Part shown: in pieces, positions 16,690 through 23,789 of the stretch
Numbering within the stretch: the stretch's first letter is position 1
Layout of the letters: every line of letters begins with the position of its first letter
Assembly (NCBI GenBank): GCA_015068495.1
Contig: SVKL01000019.1
Location: 1 to 33,986, forward strand
DNA: 33,986 nt
Reading direction: 5' to 3'
Source of the DNA: Oscillospiraceae bacterium
GTDB taxonomy: Bacteria > Bacillota > Clostridia > Oscillospirales > Oscillospiraceae
Program-made: the position numbers and the translations under genes
The notes under the pieces: generated by a model
What the model was told of the DNA's origin: nothing
The model's database searches: none
The model's input: only the letters and a program-made list of their open reading frames with translations

Positions 16690-17751
16690 ATGAGCCGGGA
16701 AAAAGCATACCGTTTTCTCCTTTTGGGCGGCGGTTTTTTGGGAGCGTGGTTAGGTTTGCGCTACCTTTTGCCTGTTTTTCTGCCCTTTTTGCTGGGATTA
16801 CTACTGGCGCTTGCGGCAGAGCCGGCGGTGCGCCTCGGGGTGCGGTGCAAGCTGCCAAGATGGGTTTCTGCCGGTGTGGGCGTCAGCCTGACCTTACTGC
16901 TGCTGATTACCTTAGTGGGGGTGCTGGGGGCAACGCTTGTGAAGGAATTGGGGGTTTTGGCTGGTCGGTTGCCCGACTTGCAGCATACCGCGGCGGAGAC
17001 GGCAGACCGGGTCCGGTATTTTTTGGAGAATGCGGCGGACAAGGCGCCTGAGGGCATCCGTCCTCTGGTGAATCAATCGGTAACACGCCTGTTTTCCTCC
17101 AGCTCTGATTTGGTGGAGCAGGCCACTGTGCGTGTGCCTAAGCTGCTTTCCTCTGTGCTCAGCCGTGTGCCCGACGGGGCGCTGGGCATCGGCACAGGGA
17201 TACTCTCGGGATTTATGCTGTCGGCAAGGCTGCCTGTCCTAAAGAAAAAAGTCGCCGGGAAGCTTCCCGACGGCATAAAAAATCGCGTTCTGCCCGCTTT
17301 GAAACGGTCGAAAAACGCGCTGTTTCAATGGTTAAAGGCCCAGCTGAAGCTGGCGGCCATTACCTATTGCGTGGTGGCGCTGGGGCTACTACTGCTGCGG
17401 GTGCCCTACGGCCCCCTTTGGGCCATTGCGGTGGCGGCGGTGGATGCCGTGCCTCTGCTGGGAACCGGCACGGTGCTTTTGCCTTGGGCGCTGGTGTGTT
17501 TGGTGCAGCGGCAGCATTTCCGGTCCATTGGCCTGCTGTGCATTTACGGGGCGGCGTTTCTCACCCGAACAGCCTTGGAGCCCCGGCTGGTGGGGCGGCA
17601 TTTGGGGCTGGACCCCTTGATTACACTGGTGTTTTTATATTTGGGATACCGGTTTTGGGGCTTTTTGGGGATGCTTTTGGCGCCGATGCTGGCGGCGGCA
17701 ATCGCCGCCGCCGGACAAACAGAAAGTATGGAAAACAATGCTGAAAATTAA
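16690..17751 (+). CDS. ytvI: Sporulation integral membrane protein YtvI (AI-2E transporter superfamily)
   Basis: A 353-residue polytopic membrane protein. A hydrophobic N-terminal pair of helices (about 8-45) and a third helix near 65-85 precede a soluble segment (85-195), followed by four or more C-terminal helices. These include the AI-2E/PerM family pattern, seen as GPLWAIAVAAVDAVPLLGTG, and the last-third segment LVGRHLGLDPLITLVFLYLG. The length and layout match the YtvI group found in spore formers. ATG 16690 follows AAAGGAGAATTCT; an earlier in-frame ATG at 16624 lacks a ribosome site. Its stop overlaps that of the convergent amidohydrolase by 4 bases, with no terminator between them. 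The transport substrate is unknown. Confidence 0.85.
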   Translation: MSREKAYRFLLLGGGFLGAWLGLRYLLPVFLPFLLGLLLALAAEPAVRLGVRCKLPRWVSAGVGVSLTLLLLITLVGVLGATLVKELGVLAGRLPDLQHTAAETADRVRYFLENAADKAPEGIRPLVNQSVTRLFSSSSDLVEQATVRVPKLLSSVLSRVPDGALGIGTGILSGFMLSARLPVLKKKVAGKLPDGIKNRVLPALKRSKNALFQWLKAQLKLAAITYCVVALGLLLLRVPYGPLWAIAVAAVDAVPLLGTGTVLLPWALVCLVQRQHFRSIGLLCIYGAAFLTRTALEPRLVGRHLGLDPLITLVFLYLGYRFWGFLGMLLAPMLAAAIAAAGQTESMENNAEN

Positions 17752-18587
17752 AATTTTGCCTGTATGACGGAAAGGCCACGGGAAAGGGCGTTTTCGTCCA
17801 CGCCTGCCATTGCAAAATAGCCTTCCTCTGTTTCGCTGCCGTGGGGCACAGCCCAAGCGCCTGCGTCTGTGCCGCTGGCTAAAAGACCGCCCATTTGGTG
17901 AAAAGCGACCACGTTCATAATGGCGCTTTCCAAAATTTGTTCCACATCGGCTTCCGAAAAACGCCCTTTGCCCCGCAGATTGCCCACGGTGGACAAAGTA
18001 GGCACCCAAACCGTGCCGGATTCCTTCATTGCGTGCAGGGCTTCGTCATCCAAATATGCCCCGTGCTCCACGGAGTCCACACCGGCCATCGCGGCAAAGC
18101 CCGCGGTGCGTCCGTTGGCGTGGGCCATCACCGGTATACCCTCCTCGTGGGCAATGCGGACAAGCTCTGCAATCTCTTTTTGGGAGAGACCCTCCTCGGT
18201 GAGCACGCCGAAACGGTCAAAATCCATCAGACCGGAAATCATAATTTTGATAAAATCCCCGCCGTTTTCACGGGTATTTACCACCAAATCGGCGTATTCT
18301 TTCAAGGTTTCGTAGGTGATACCGATGAACGCGCCGTAATGCCCCTTGCGGCAGATGGGGGCAAGGGGCGTGCGGTAGGTGATGCCAAAATCGGCTGCTA
18401 TTTCCCGGGCTTTTGCGCCCACGCCCCACCGGTCGCCCCCGTCCCGCAGATAGGTGTAGCCCAAATCCCGGTAGATGCTGAGCGTTTCCCGAATAAACGC
18501 CTCGTCGGGGGTTTCCTTGTGCCGGGCAATGGCCTGCTTCCAATCCACCCCGTCCAGCACCATATGCATATGACAATCCGCTTTCAC
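17748..18587 (-). CDS. Metal-dependent amidohydrolase family protein
   Basis: A 279-residue TIM-barrel hydrolase without the usual N-terminal beta-sandwich. Metal-ligand candidates are His-6 and His-8 (ADCHMHM), His in GIPVMAHANGRT, His in VDSVEHGAYLDD, and Asp in LLASGTDAGAW. The arrangement resembles the imidazolonepropionase/prolidase-like branch of the superfamily. A Lys in GGDFIKIMISG could be the bridging lysine. The start is taken as GTG at 18587, 10 bases after AAAGGA; the open frame extends far upstream across the terminator and into pta, but that part is not plausible protein. The substrate is unknown. Confidence 0.8.
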   Translation of the reverse strand: MKADCHMHMVLDGVDWKQAIARHKETPDEAFIRETLSIYRDLGYTYLRDGGDRWGVGAKAREIAADFGITYRTPLAPICRKGHYGAFIGITYETLKEYADLVVNTRENGGDFIKIMISGLMDFDRFGVLTEEGLSQKEIAELVRIAHEEGIPVMAHANGRTAGFAAMAGVDSVEHGAYLDDEALHAMKESGTVWVPTLSTVGNLRGKGRFSEADVEQILESAIMNVVAFHQMGGLLASGTDAGAWAVPHGSETEEGYFAMAGVDENALSRGLSVIQAKF

Positions 18588-18610
18588 CGCAATCACTTCC
18601 TTTCTTCTAA

Positions 18611-18639
18611 AGTATAGCAAAAAAGCCACCCTTTCACAA
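18611..18639 (-). promoter_or_regulatory. Possible promoter of the amidohydrolase, nested in the pta terminator
   Basis: On the minus strand TTGTGA (18639-18634), 17 bases and TATACT (18616-18611). The -35 covers the loop of the pta terminator hairpin and the -10 follows its U-run. Confidence 0.5.
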
Positions 18640-18650
18640 GGGTGGCTTTT
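18619..18650 (-). terminator. Terminator of pta
   Basis: AAAAGCCACCCTT (18621-18633), a 4-base loop and AAGGGTGGCTTTT (18638-18650). The minus-strand transcript ends in UUUUUU. It lies 13 bases after the pta stop. Confidence 0.9.
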
Positions 18651-18663
18651 GGTTATGGAGAAA

Positions 18664-19662
18664 TTATACCATTGCGCAGGTGATGATGGCCATCTTGTAG
18701 ACCTCGTCAGCGTTACAGCCGCGGGACAGGTCATTGATGGGAGCAGCCAAGCCCTGCAGGATGGGGCCGTAAGCCTCGAAGCCGCCCAAACGCTGAGCAA
18801 TCTTGTAACCGATGTTACCGGCCTCGATGGTGGGGAAGATGAAGGTGTTGGCATAACCTGCAACAGGAGAGCCGGGGAACTTCAGCTGACCAACCTCGGG
18901 AGCAACGGCAGCGTCAAACTGCATCTCGCCGTCGATAGCCAAATCAGGAGCCAGCTCCTTGGCAACCTTGGTAGCCTCATTAGACAGCTTCACAGTGCCG
19001 CCCTTGCCGGAGCCGTTGGTGGAGAAACTCAGCATAGCAACCTTGGGGTCGATGCCGAAAACCTTAGCGGTATTGGCGGTCTCGATGGCTACTTCTGCCA
19101 GCTTTCTTGCAGCGGAAACGGTCACATTGCCTTCCTTGTCTACGGAATCTTCGTAGCTCAGGTTGATGGCGCAGTCGCCCATAGCCAGCTTCTCTTCGCC
19201 GCGAACCATAATGAAGCAGGAGGACACCAGGTTAGCGCCCTTCTTGGTCTTTACCAGCTGCAGAGCGGGACGGACGGTGTCAGCGGTGGAGTAGGTAGCG
19301 CCGCCCAGCAGAGCGTCAGCGTAGCCCATCTTTACCAGCATTGTGCCGAAGTAGTTGCCCTTAGACAGAGCGGCCTTGCACTCATCGGCAGTCATCTTGC
19401 CCTTGCGGAGCTCCACCATCTTCTCAACCATAGCGTCCATACCGGCGTAGGTAGTGGGGTCGAGAATCTCAACACCCTCGATGTTGAAGCCGCCCTTGGC
19501 AGCATTAGCCTTGACTTCCTCAACGTTGCCCACCAGAATGGGGGTCAGGAAGCCGCCCTCACGCAGACGGGCAGTAGCCTCCAAAATACGGGCATCGTGG
19601 CCCTCGGTGAAGACGATTTTCCGGGGATTTGCCTTCAAAACTTCAATCATTGCATTGAACAT
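18664..19662 (-). CDS. pta: Phosphate acetyltransferase
   Basis: Pta interconverts acetyl-CoA and acetyl phosphate, the first step of acetate formation and its attendant ATP gain in fermenters. The 332-residue length fits the short, single-domain Pta class. Family motifs include KIVFTEGHDARILEATARL, DALLGGATYSTADTVRPALQ, MLSFSTNGSGKG and the C-terminal PTIEAGNIGYKIAQRLGG...GPILQGLAAPINDLSRGC. GGAGG lies 9 bases before the ATG at 19662. No acetate kinase gene adjoins it. Its codon use is strongly biased toward a narrow set, as expected of a highly expressed gene. Confidence 0.97.
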   Translation of the reverse strand: MFNAMIEVLKANPRKIVFTEGHDARILEATARLREGGFLTPILVGNVEEVKANAAKGGFNIEGVEILDPTTYAGMDAMVEKMVELRKGKMTADECKAALSKGNYFGTMLVKMGYADALLGGATYSTADTVRPALQLVKTKKGANLVSSCFIMVRGEEKLAMGDCAINLSYEDSVDKEGNVTVSAARKLAEVAIETANTAKVFGIDPKVAMLSFSTNGSGKGGTVKLSNEATKVAKELAPDLAIDGEMQFDAAVAPEVGQLKFPGSPVAGYANTFIFPTIEAGNIGYKIAQRLGGFEAYGPILQGLAAPINDLSRGCNADEVYKMAIITCAMV

Positions 19663-19714
19663 CGTTCATTTCCTCCAATGTTTTTGGGCGTCAGGCCCAT
19701 ATTTTTACATTCTA

Positions 19715-19743
19715 ATTATACTATAGTCATTTCCGAATGGCAA
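19715..19743 (-). promoter_or_regulatory. sigma-A promoter of pta
   Basis: On the minus strand TTGCCA (19743-19738), 17 bases and TATAAT (19720-19715). The leader of about 45 bases contains a small GGGC/GCCC hairpin. Confidence 0.82.
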
Positions 19744-19835
19744 CAGTTTTTCCGAAACTTCCAGCAAAAAATGCTTTACTATGGGACATTTTTCTGCTAC
19801 TCTAAAAGCAGAAACACCGAAAGGAGGCGTTTACT

Positions 19836-20273
19836 ATGGATACATTTTGGTGGTTCGCCTTGCTGATTGTTTTTATCGGGGCAGAGGCGGCAACGGTGAA
19901 TATGGTGTCGGCTTGGTTTGCCGCCGGCGCGTTGGCGGCGCTGGTCACCGCTTTGCTGGGCGGTCAGCTGTGGCTGCAGATTACAGTGTTTTTGGTGGTG
20001 TCTGCTGTATGCCTTGTGCTGCTGCGACCCATTGCCAAGAAGTATTTCACCCCGAAACTCACCCGCACCAATGTGGATGCCCTAGCCGGCAAAACCTGCC
20101 TGTGCGTTACGGATATCGATAATCTCACAGGCGCCGGTCAGGTGAGGCTGGGTGACGTGGAGTGGTCTGCCCGCAGCACCACAGGAGAGGCAATCCCCGC
20201 CGGTACGGAAGTGAAAATCGACCGGGTGGAGGGTGTAAAAGTGTATGTCACACCGGTTACGGTGAAAGTTTAA
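19836..20273 (+). CDS. NfeD family membrane protein
   Basis: A 145-residue protein with three transmembrane segments (about 4-20, 22-45, 48-68) followed by a C-terminal OB-fold domain (about 80-145: LAGKTCLCVTDIDNLTGAGQVRLGDVEWSAR, then GTEVKIDRVEGVKVYV). NfeD proteins accompany SPFH/stomatin proteins and are thought to support membrane microdomain organisation or membrane-protein quality control. AAAGGAGGCGTTTACT precedes the ATG. The SPFH gene follows after 13 bases, the usual two-gene pairing, which supports both calls. A clear promoter was not found in the 170-base upstream gap shared with pta. Confidence 0.92.
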   Translation: MDTFWWFALLIVFIGAEAATVNMVSAWFAAGALAALVTALLGGQLWLQITVFLVVSAVCLVLLRPIAKKYFTPKLTRTNVDALAGKTCLCVTDIDNLTGAGQVRLGDVEWSARSTTGEAIPAGTEVKIDRVEGVKVYVTPVTVKV

Positions 20274-20286
20274 GGAGGAAAAATAT

Positions 20287-21168
20287 ATGCCGTTTATTAT
20301 TGCGCTAATTGTAATTGTGTTTATCATCGTTGTCCGCAACATTGTGGTTGTTCAGCAGTCCAAGGCCTTTGTCATTGAGCGGCTGGGCGCATTTCAGGCA
20401 GTGTGGGGCGTAGGTCTGCACCTGAAAGTGCCTTTTATCGACCGGATTGCCAAGCGTGTGAGCCTGAAAGAGCAGGTGCTGGACTATCCCCCGCAGCCGG
20501 TTATCACCAAGGATAACGTCACTATGCAGATTGACACCGTGGTGTATTTCCAGATTACCGACCCCAAGCTGTATACCTACGGCGTGGAGCAGCCGATGAT
20601 GGCAATGGAAAACCTCACAGCCACCACCTTGCGTAACATCATCGGCGATTTGGAGCTGGACCAGACTCTGACCTCCCGCGATCTTATCAACACCCGTATG
20701 CGTTCTATTTTGGACGAGGCCACCGACCCTTGGGGCATCAAGGTCAACCGTGTGGAATTAAAGAACATTCTGCCCCCGCAGGATATCCAGTCCTCTATGG
20801 AAAAGCAGATGAAGGCCGAGCGTGACCGCCGGCAGGCAATCCTGCAGGCCGAGGGTCAGAAGAAGTCCGCTATTTTGATTGCAGAAGGTGAAAAGGAATC
20901 TGCAATTTTGCGTGCCGATGCAGAGAAGCAGGCGGCAATCCTCAAGGCAGAGGGTGAGGCAGAGGCAATCCGCGCTGTGCAGAAAGCGCTGGCAGACTCT
21001 TTGGAGATGCTGAATAAATCTGCTCCCAACGATCAGGTCATCAAGCTGAAGTCCATTGAGGCGATGGAAAAGGTGGCTGACGGTCAGGCAACCAAGATTA
21101 TCATCCCCTCCGAGATGCAGGGCTTGGTGGGTCTTGCCAACGGCATTGCAGAAGGCGTGAAAAAGTAA
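20287..21168 (+). CDS. SPFH/Band 7 (stomatin/QmcA-like) membrane protein
   Basis: A 293-residue protein: an N-terminal membrane anchor (about 3-20), the SPFH domain (from VVQQSKAFVIERLGAF through the segment ending WGIKVNRVELKNILPP), a long Ala/Glu/Lys-rich coiled coil (about 165-235, repeats of ILxAEGxKxxAI), and a C-terminal tail. Stomatin-like proteins form large membrane scaffolds and modulate neighbouring proteases or channels. It is paired with the NfeD gene immediately upstream. A heptamer-repeat element starts directly after its TAA. Confidence 0.95.
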   Translation: MPFIIALIVIVFIIVVRNIVVVQQSKAFVIERLGAFQAVWGVGLHLKVPFIDRIAKRVSLKEQVLDYPPQPVITKDNVTMQIDTVVYFQITDPKLYTYGVEQPMMAMENLTATTLRNIIGDLELDQTLTSRDLINTRMRSILDEATDPWGIKVNRVELKNILPPQDIQSSMEKQMKAERDRRQAILQAEGQKKSAILIAEGEKESAILRADAEKQAAILKAEGEAEAIRAVQKALADSLEMLNKSAPNDQVIKLKSIEAMEKVADGQATKIIIPSEMQGLVGLANGIAEGVKK

Positions 21169-21200
21169 ATTGACAATTGAAAATGGACAATTGACAATTT
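21169..21200. repeat. Heptamer-array element B (after the SPFH gene)
   Basis: ATTGACA, ATTGAAA, ATGGACA, ATTGACA units in 7-base register, beginning directly after the TAA at 21166-21168. This is a single-arm copy without the internal hairpins. Confidence 0.82.
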
Positions 21201-21232
21201 TACAGATATTCAATTTATGAGGATAGAAGAAA

Positions 21233-21436
21233 GTGGCTAAGAAAGAAAATCGCTTCATAAAGGTTTATTCCCAAGGCGGCGGCTTTACCGGACCCGGTTT
21301 CTATGTGCTTGTGGATAAACAGACCGGTGTAAACTATGTGTATGCCAGCGGCGGCTACGGCGGCGGCATTACACCGCTGCTGAATCGGGACGGCACTCCG
21401 GTGGTCACCCCTGTGCCGAATCAATACGAGGAATAA
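21233..21436 (+). CDS. Small conserved protein, DUF6440-type
   Basis: A 67-residue protein without a membrane segment. The sequence is a short basic start, the stretch FIKVYSQGGGFTGPGFYVLVDKQTGVNYVYA, a Gly-rich SGGYGGGITPLLNRDG and a short C-terminal tail. I associate this pattern with the DUF6440 family of unknown function; that is recall, not a search result. The start is GTG at 21233, with GAGG about 11 bases upstream. It follows the SPFH gene with a repeat element between. The TAA stop is again directly followed by TTGACA of a repeat element. Confidence 0.72.
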   Translation: MAKKENRFIKVYSQGGGFTGPGFYVLVDKQTGVNYVYASGGYGGGITPLLNRDGTPVVTPVPNQYEE

Positions 21437-21551
21437 TTGACACATACAATGTAGGGACCGGCCTCCCGGACGGTCCCTTTCTGACATCTCTCCCAATGGA
21501 CCGTCGAGGACGCCGGTCCCTACAAAATACGATGTATTTCATTTGTCAATT
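21435..21551. repeat. Composite palindromic element (heptamer ends around a TGTAGGG...CCCTACA palindrome)
   Basis: The outer inverted pair is AATTGACA (21435-21442, overlapping the TAA stop) and TGTCAATT (21544-21551). Inside is a perfect 13-bp inverted repeat TGTAGGGACCGGC (21450-21462) / GCCGGTCCCTACA (21512-21524), and inside that GACGGTCC (21469-21476) / GGACCGTC (21498-21505). It joins the two repeat families of this window in one copy. Confidence 0.85.
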
Positions 21552-21584
21552 AAAAAAGAGGAGTGCTTAGCACTCCTCTTTTTT
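21552..21584 (-). terminator. Terminator of rqcP
   Basis: AAAAAAGAGGAGTGC (21552-21566), loop TTA, GCACTCCTCTTTTTT (21570-21584). It ends the minus-strand transcript and could also stop plus-strand transcription from the DUF6440 gene. The rqcP stop codon lies at its edge. Confidence 0.9.
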
Positions 21585-21823
21585 TAGATTTCTTTATACA
21601 TTGTTACCGCGTCGTCCTTGCGGACGTTGTCGGCAACCACCAAGACCTCCACAGCTACGGTGCGGGCGCCTAAGGCGATTTCAATTTTATCGCCGGGCTT
21701 GACCTCATAGCTGGCTTTCACCACACGGCCATTGACGCTGATGCGGCCATTGTCGCAAGCTTCATTGGCAACGGTGCGGCGCTTAATCAGACGGGAGACC
21801 TTCAGGTACTTATCCAGACGCAT
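21584..21823 (-). CDS. rqcP: S4-domain RNA-binding protein RqcP (YabO)
   Basis: A 79-residue protein that is essentially one S4 domain: MRLDKYLKVSRLIKRRTVANEACDNGRISVNG, followed by the PGDKIEI turn. RqcP acts with RqcH at obstructed 50S subunits in ribosome-associated quality control, holding tRNA during C-terminal alanine tailing. It starts one base after the hup stop, so it is translationally coupled to hup. A neighbouring hup and a SpoVB/YabM-like gene also occur around yabO in many Firmicutes. The mazG gene often found in this cluster is absent here. Confidence 0.88.
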   Translation of the reverse strand: MRLDKYLKVSRLIKRRTVANEACDNGRISVNGRVVKASYEVKPGDKIEIALGARTVAVEVLVVADNVRKDDAVTMYKEI

Positions 21824-21824
21824 C

Positions 21825-22100
21825 TTACTTAGCGACGACGTCCTTCAGAGTCTTGCTGGCCTTGAATGCGGGCAGCTTGGTAGCAGGAATCTTGATTTCC
21901 TCCTTGGTGCGGGGGTTGCGGCCAACGCGAGCTTCGCGGGTCTTAACATCAAAAATACCAAAGCCGGAAACGCTGACCTTGTCGCCCTTCACCAGAGAAG
22001 CGGTGATGGTCTCGAAGGTTGCACTAACGACACGCTCTGCATCCTTCTTGGTCAGGCCGGTCTTTTCGGCAACTGCGGCAATCAGTTCGGTTTTGTTCAT
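21825..22100 (-). CDS. hup: HU-type DNA-binding protein
   Basis: A 91-residue nucleoid protein. It begins MNKTELIAAVAEKTGLTKKDAERVV, with the conserved GDKVSVSGFGIFDVKTREAR turn, the beta-arm RVGRNPRTKEEIKIPATKLPAF and a C-terminal short helix. The length is exactly that of HU. It bends and compacts DNA as a dimer. AGAGGTAATTTTCA precedes the ATG. It has its own promoter upstream and is followed at once by rqcP. Confidence 0.97.
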   Translation of the reverse strand: MNKTELIAAVAEKTGLTKKDAERVVSATFETITASLVKGDKVSVSGFGIFDVKTREARVGRNPRTKEEIKIPATKLPAFKASKTLKDVVAK

Positions 22101-22138
22101 TGAAAATTACCTCTTTTCAAAATATTTGGGATGTTTTA

Positions 22139-22167
22139 ATATTATCACCTATTTTTGTATTTTGCAA
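22139..22167 (-). promoter_or_regulatory. Probable promoter of hup-rqcP
   Basis: On the minus strand TTGCAA (22167-22162), 17 bases and TAATAT (22144-22139), about 39 bases before the hup ATG. Confidence 0.6.
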
Positions 22168-22190
22168 GCTTTTTTTGCAAAAATAACCAA

Positions 22191-23789
22191 TTAAAGGTGT
22201 AAAAATTTTGAAATTTTGTCACCTTTTGGCAATAACAAGCAATCTTCTTTGCGAATCGCCTTGAAAAATACCACGCAAATTAGGTAAACGACAACGCCCA
22301 CTGCAATGGGAATACCGCACAGAACGATGCGGCTACCGGTAATTTGCAAGCCGGTAAGCAGCCGGTATACGCCCCAAACGGCGACGCCCATAAATGCCGC
22401 AGGCAGGAACGGGCGCAGCAGATTTTGCAGAATCTTGGGTTTTTGGGGAACGGCCTTACCGATGGCAATCAGATTCATAAGACCGATGCAGGCGTAGCAA
22501 AGGAGCATACCCACAGGCGCGCCAACGATGCCGATATTGGGGTTGCCCACCAGAATATACACCACAACCAGCCGTACGCCGCCGCACACCAGCATATTGA
22601 TGACGGGGATGTGGGCATAGCCGTGGGACTGCAGCACCACGTTGGTGTACTGAATCACGCCGTAGAAGAACACGTTGATACCCAGCACAGCCAAAAGGAT
22701 GCCGGCAAGGGTCAGGTTTTCTCCGGAGTAGCCCCCCAGCAGCGCCATCACAGGCTCAGCCAAAACGGCTAAACCCACCGCGCAGGGCAGGCTTAGCAGC
22801 CCGGTGATTCTGGCGGCAGATTCCTCGGTGGCGCGAGCGCCTGCGTGGTTGCTTGTGGCAAGCAGGGCGGTAATGGCCGGCAGCACCGAGGTGGTGATGG
22901 GCACCATAAAGGAGCAGGGCATATTGAACACCGTCTGACACATATTGTAAATGCCCTTGGTGATGTCGGCTTCTGTTTGGCTCATACCGCCGGCGGTGAG
23001 CAGCTGTCCCATATACAGATTGGTCTCGATAACCGTCAGCACCTGCAGACCGGCAGAGCCGATGGTGATGGGAACGGCGATTGCCAACAGCTTTTTGACC
23101 GTGGAGCCATAGCTTTCGGGAACGTCTTCGGTGGCAGGCAAATCCCTGTAGGCGGGGCGTTGCTGACCGCTTAGGTAGATTGCAGAGACCAGACAGCTGA
23201 CTGTCACGCCCAAAATTGCGCCGCCTGCGGCGTAAGCCACGCTGGAGGTGTATTTCATAATCACCAGCGCCAGCACGAGGCCAATGACCAGCTTAAAGCC
23301 CGCCTCCAAGATTTGGGAATTGGAGGTGGGGCGCATATTGCCCTGTCCTTGGAAGAAGCCCCGGTAGGTTGACATAATACACATCAGCAATGCGCAGGGG
23401 CCCAAACAGAAAATCGCCACCCAAGCGTCAGGCTGCTTTTGGAAAGCCGCCAGCTGGTGGGCAAAGCCCATCATCAGTGCGGTGCTGACTACGCCCAAGC
23501 CAAGGAAAATGCCCTTGGAGGTGGCGTAAACCCGCCGCACCTGATTGTAGTTGCCCAAGGCGCTGGCTTGGCTGATCAGCCGACTCATAGCAATGGGAAG
23601 TCCAGCGGTGGAAATCATCAGCAGCACCATATAAATGTCGTAGGCGGTGACGAAATAGCCATAGCCTTGGTCGCCGATGATCATTTTCAGAGGGATTTTA
23701 TAAAAGGCGCCGATGATTTTTACAATGGCGGTGGCCATTGCAAGCAGCGCTGCGCCGTGGAGGAAGGTCTGCTTTTTCGGTTGACTCAT
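22191..23789 (-). CDS. SpoVB/YabM-like polysaccharide (lipid II-type) flippase, MOP superfamily
   Basis: A 532-residue membrane protein with about fourteen hydrophobic segments. It opens with the family pattern FLHGAALLAMATAIVKIIGAFYKIPL and contains MSRLISQASALGN and YRGFFQGQGNMRPTS, typical of the SpoVB/YabM/YkvU branch. These proteins move undecaprenyl-linked precursors across the membrane for cortex or wall synthesis. The ATG at 23789 overlaps the end of the upstream amidohydrolase by 4 bases (ATGA). Downstream come hup and rqcP, as around yabM-yabO in other Firmicutes. SpoVB itself or the YabM paralogue cannot be told apart by eye. Confidence 0.9.
   Translation of the reverse strand: MSQPKKQTFLHGAALLAMATAIVKIIGAFYKIPLKMIIGDQGYGYFVTAYDIYMVLLMISTAGLPIAMSRLISQASALGNYNQVRRVYATSKGIFLGLGVVSTALMMGFAHQLAAFQKQPDAWVAIFCLGPCALLMCIMSTYRGFFQGQGNMRPTSNSQILEAGFKLVIGLVLALVIMKYTSSVAYAAGGAILGVTVSCLVSAIYLSGQQRPAYRDLPATEDVPESYGSTVKKLLAIAVPITIGSAGLQVLTVIETNLYMGQLLTAGGMSQTEADITKGIYNMCQTVFNMPCSFMVPITTSVLPAITALLATSNHAGARATEESAARITGLLSLPCAVGLAVLAEPVMALLGGYSGENLTLAGILLAVLGINVFFYGVIQYTNVVLQSHGYAHIPVINMLVCGGVRLVVVYILVGNPNIGIVGAPVGMLLCYACIGLMNLIAIGKAVPQKPKILQNLLRPFLPAAFMGVAVWGVYRLLTGLQITGSRIVLCGIPIAVGVVVYLICVVFFKAIRKEDCLLLPKGDKISKFLHL

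Noticed and set aside
21560-21578. Possible third CIRCE: GAGTGC and TTAGCACTC next to rqcP
   Set aside because: The two halves overlap in a hairpin with a 3-base loop, not TTAGCACTC-N9-GAGTGCTAA, and the place and T-tracts are those of a terminator.
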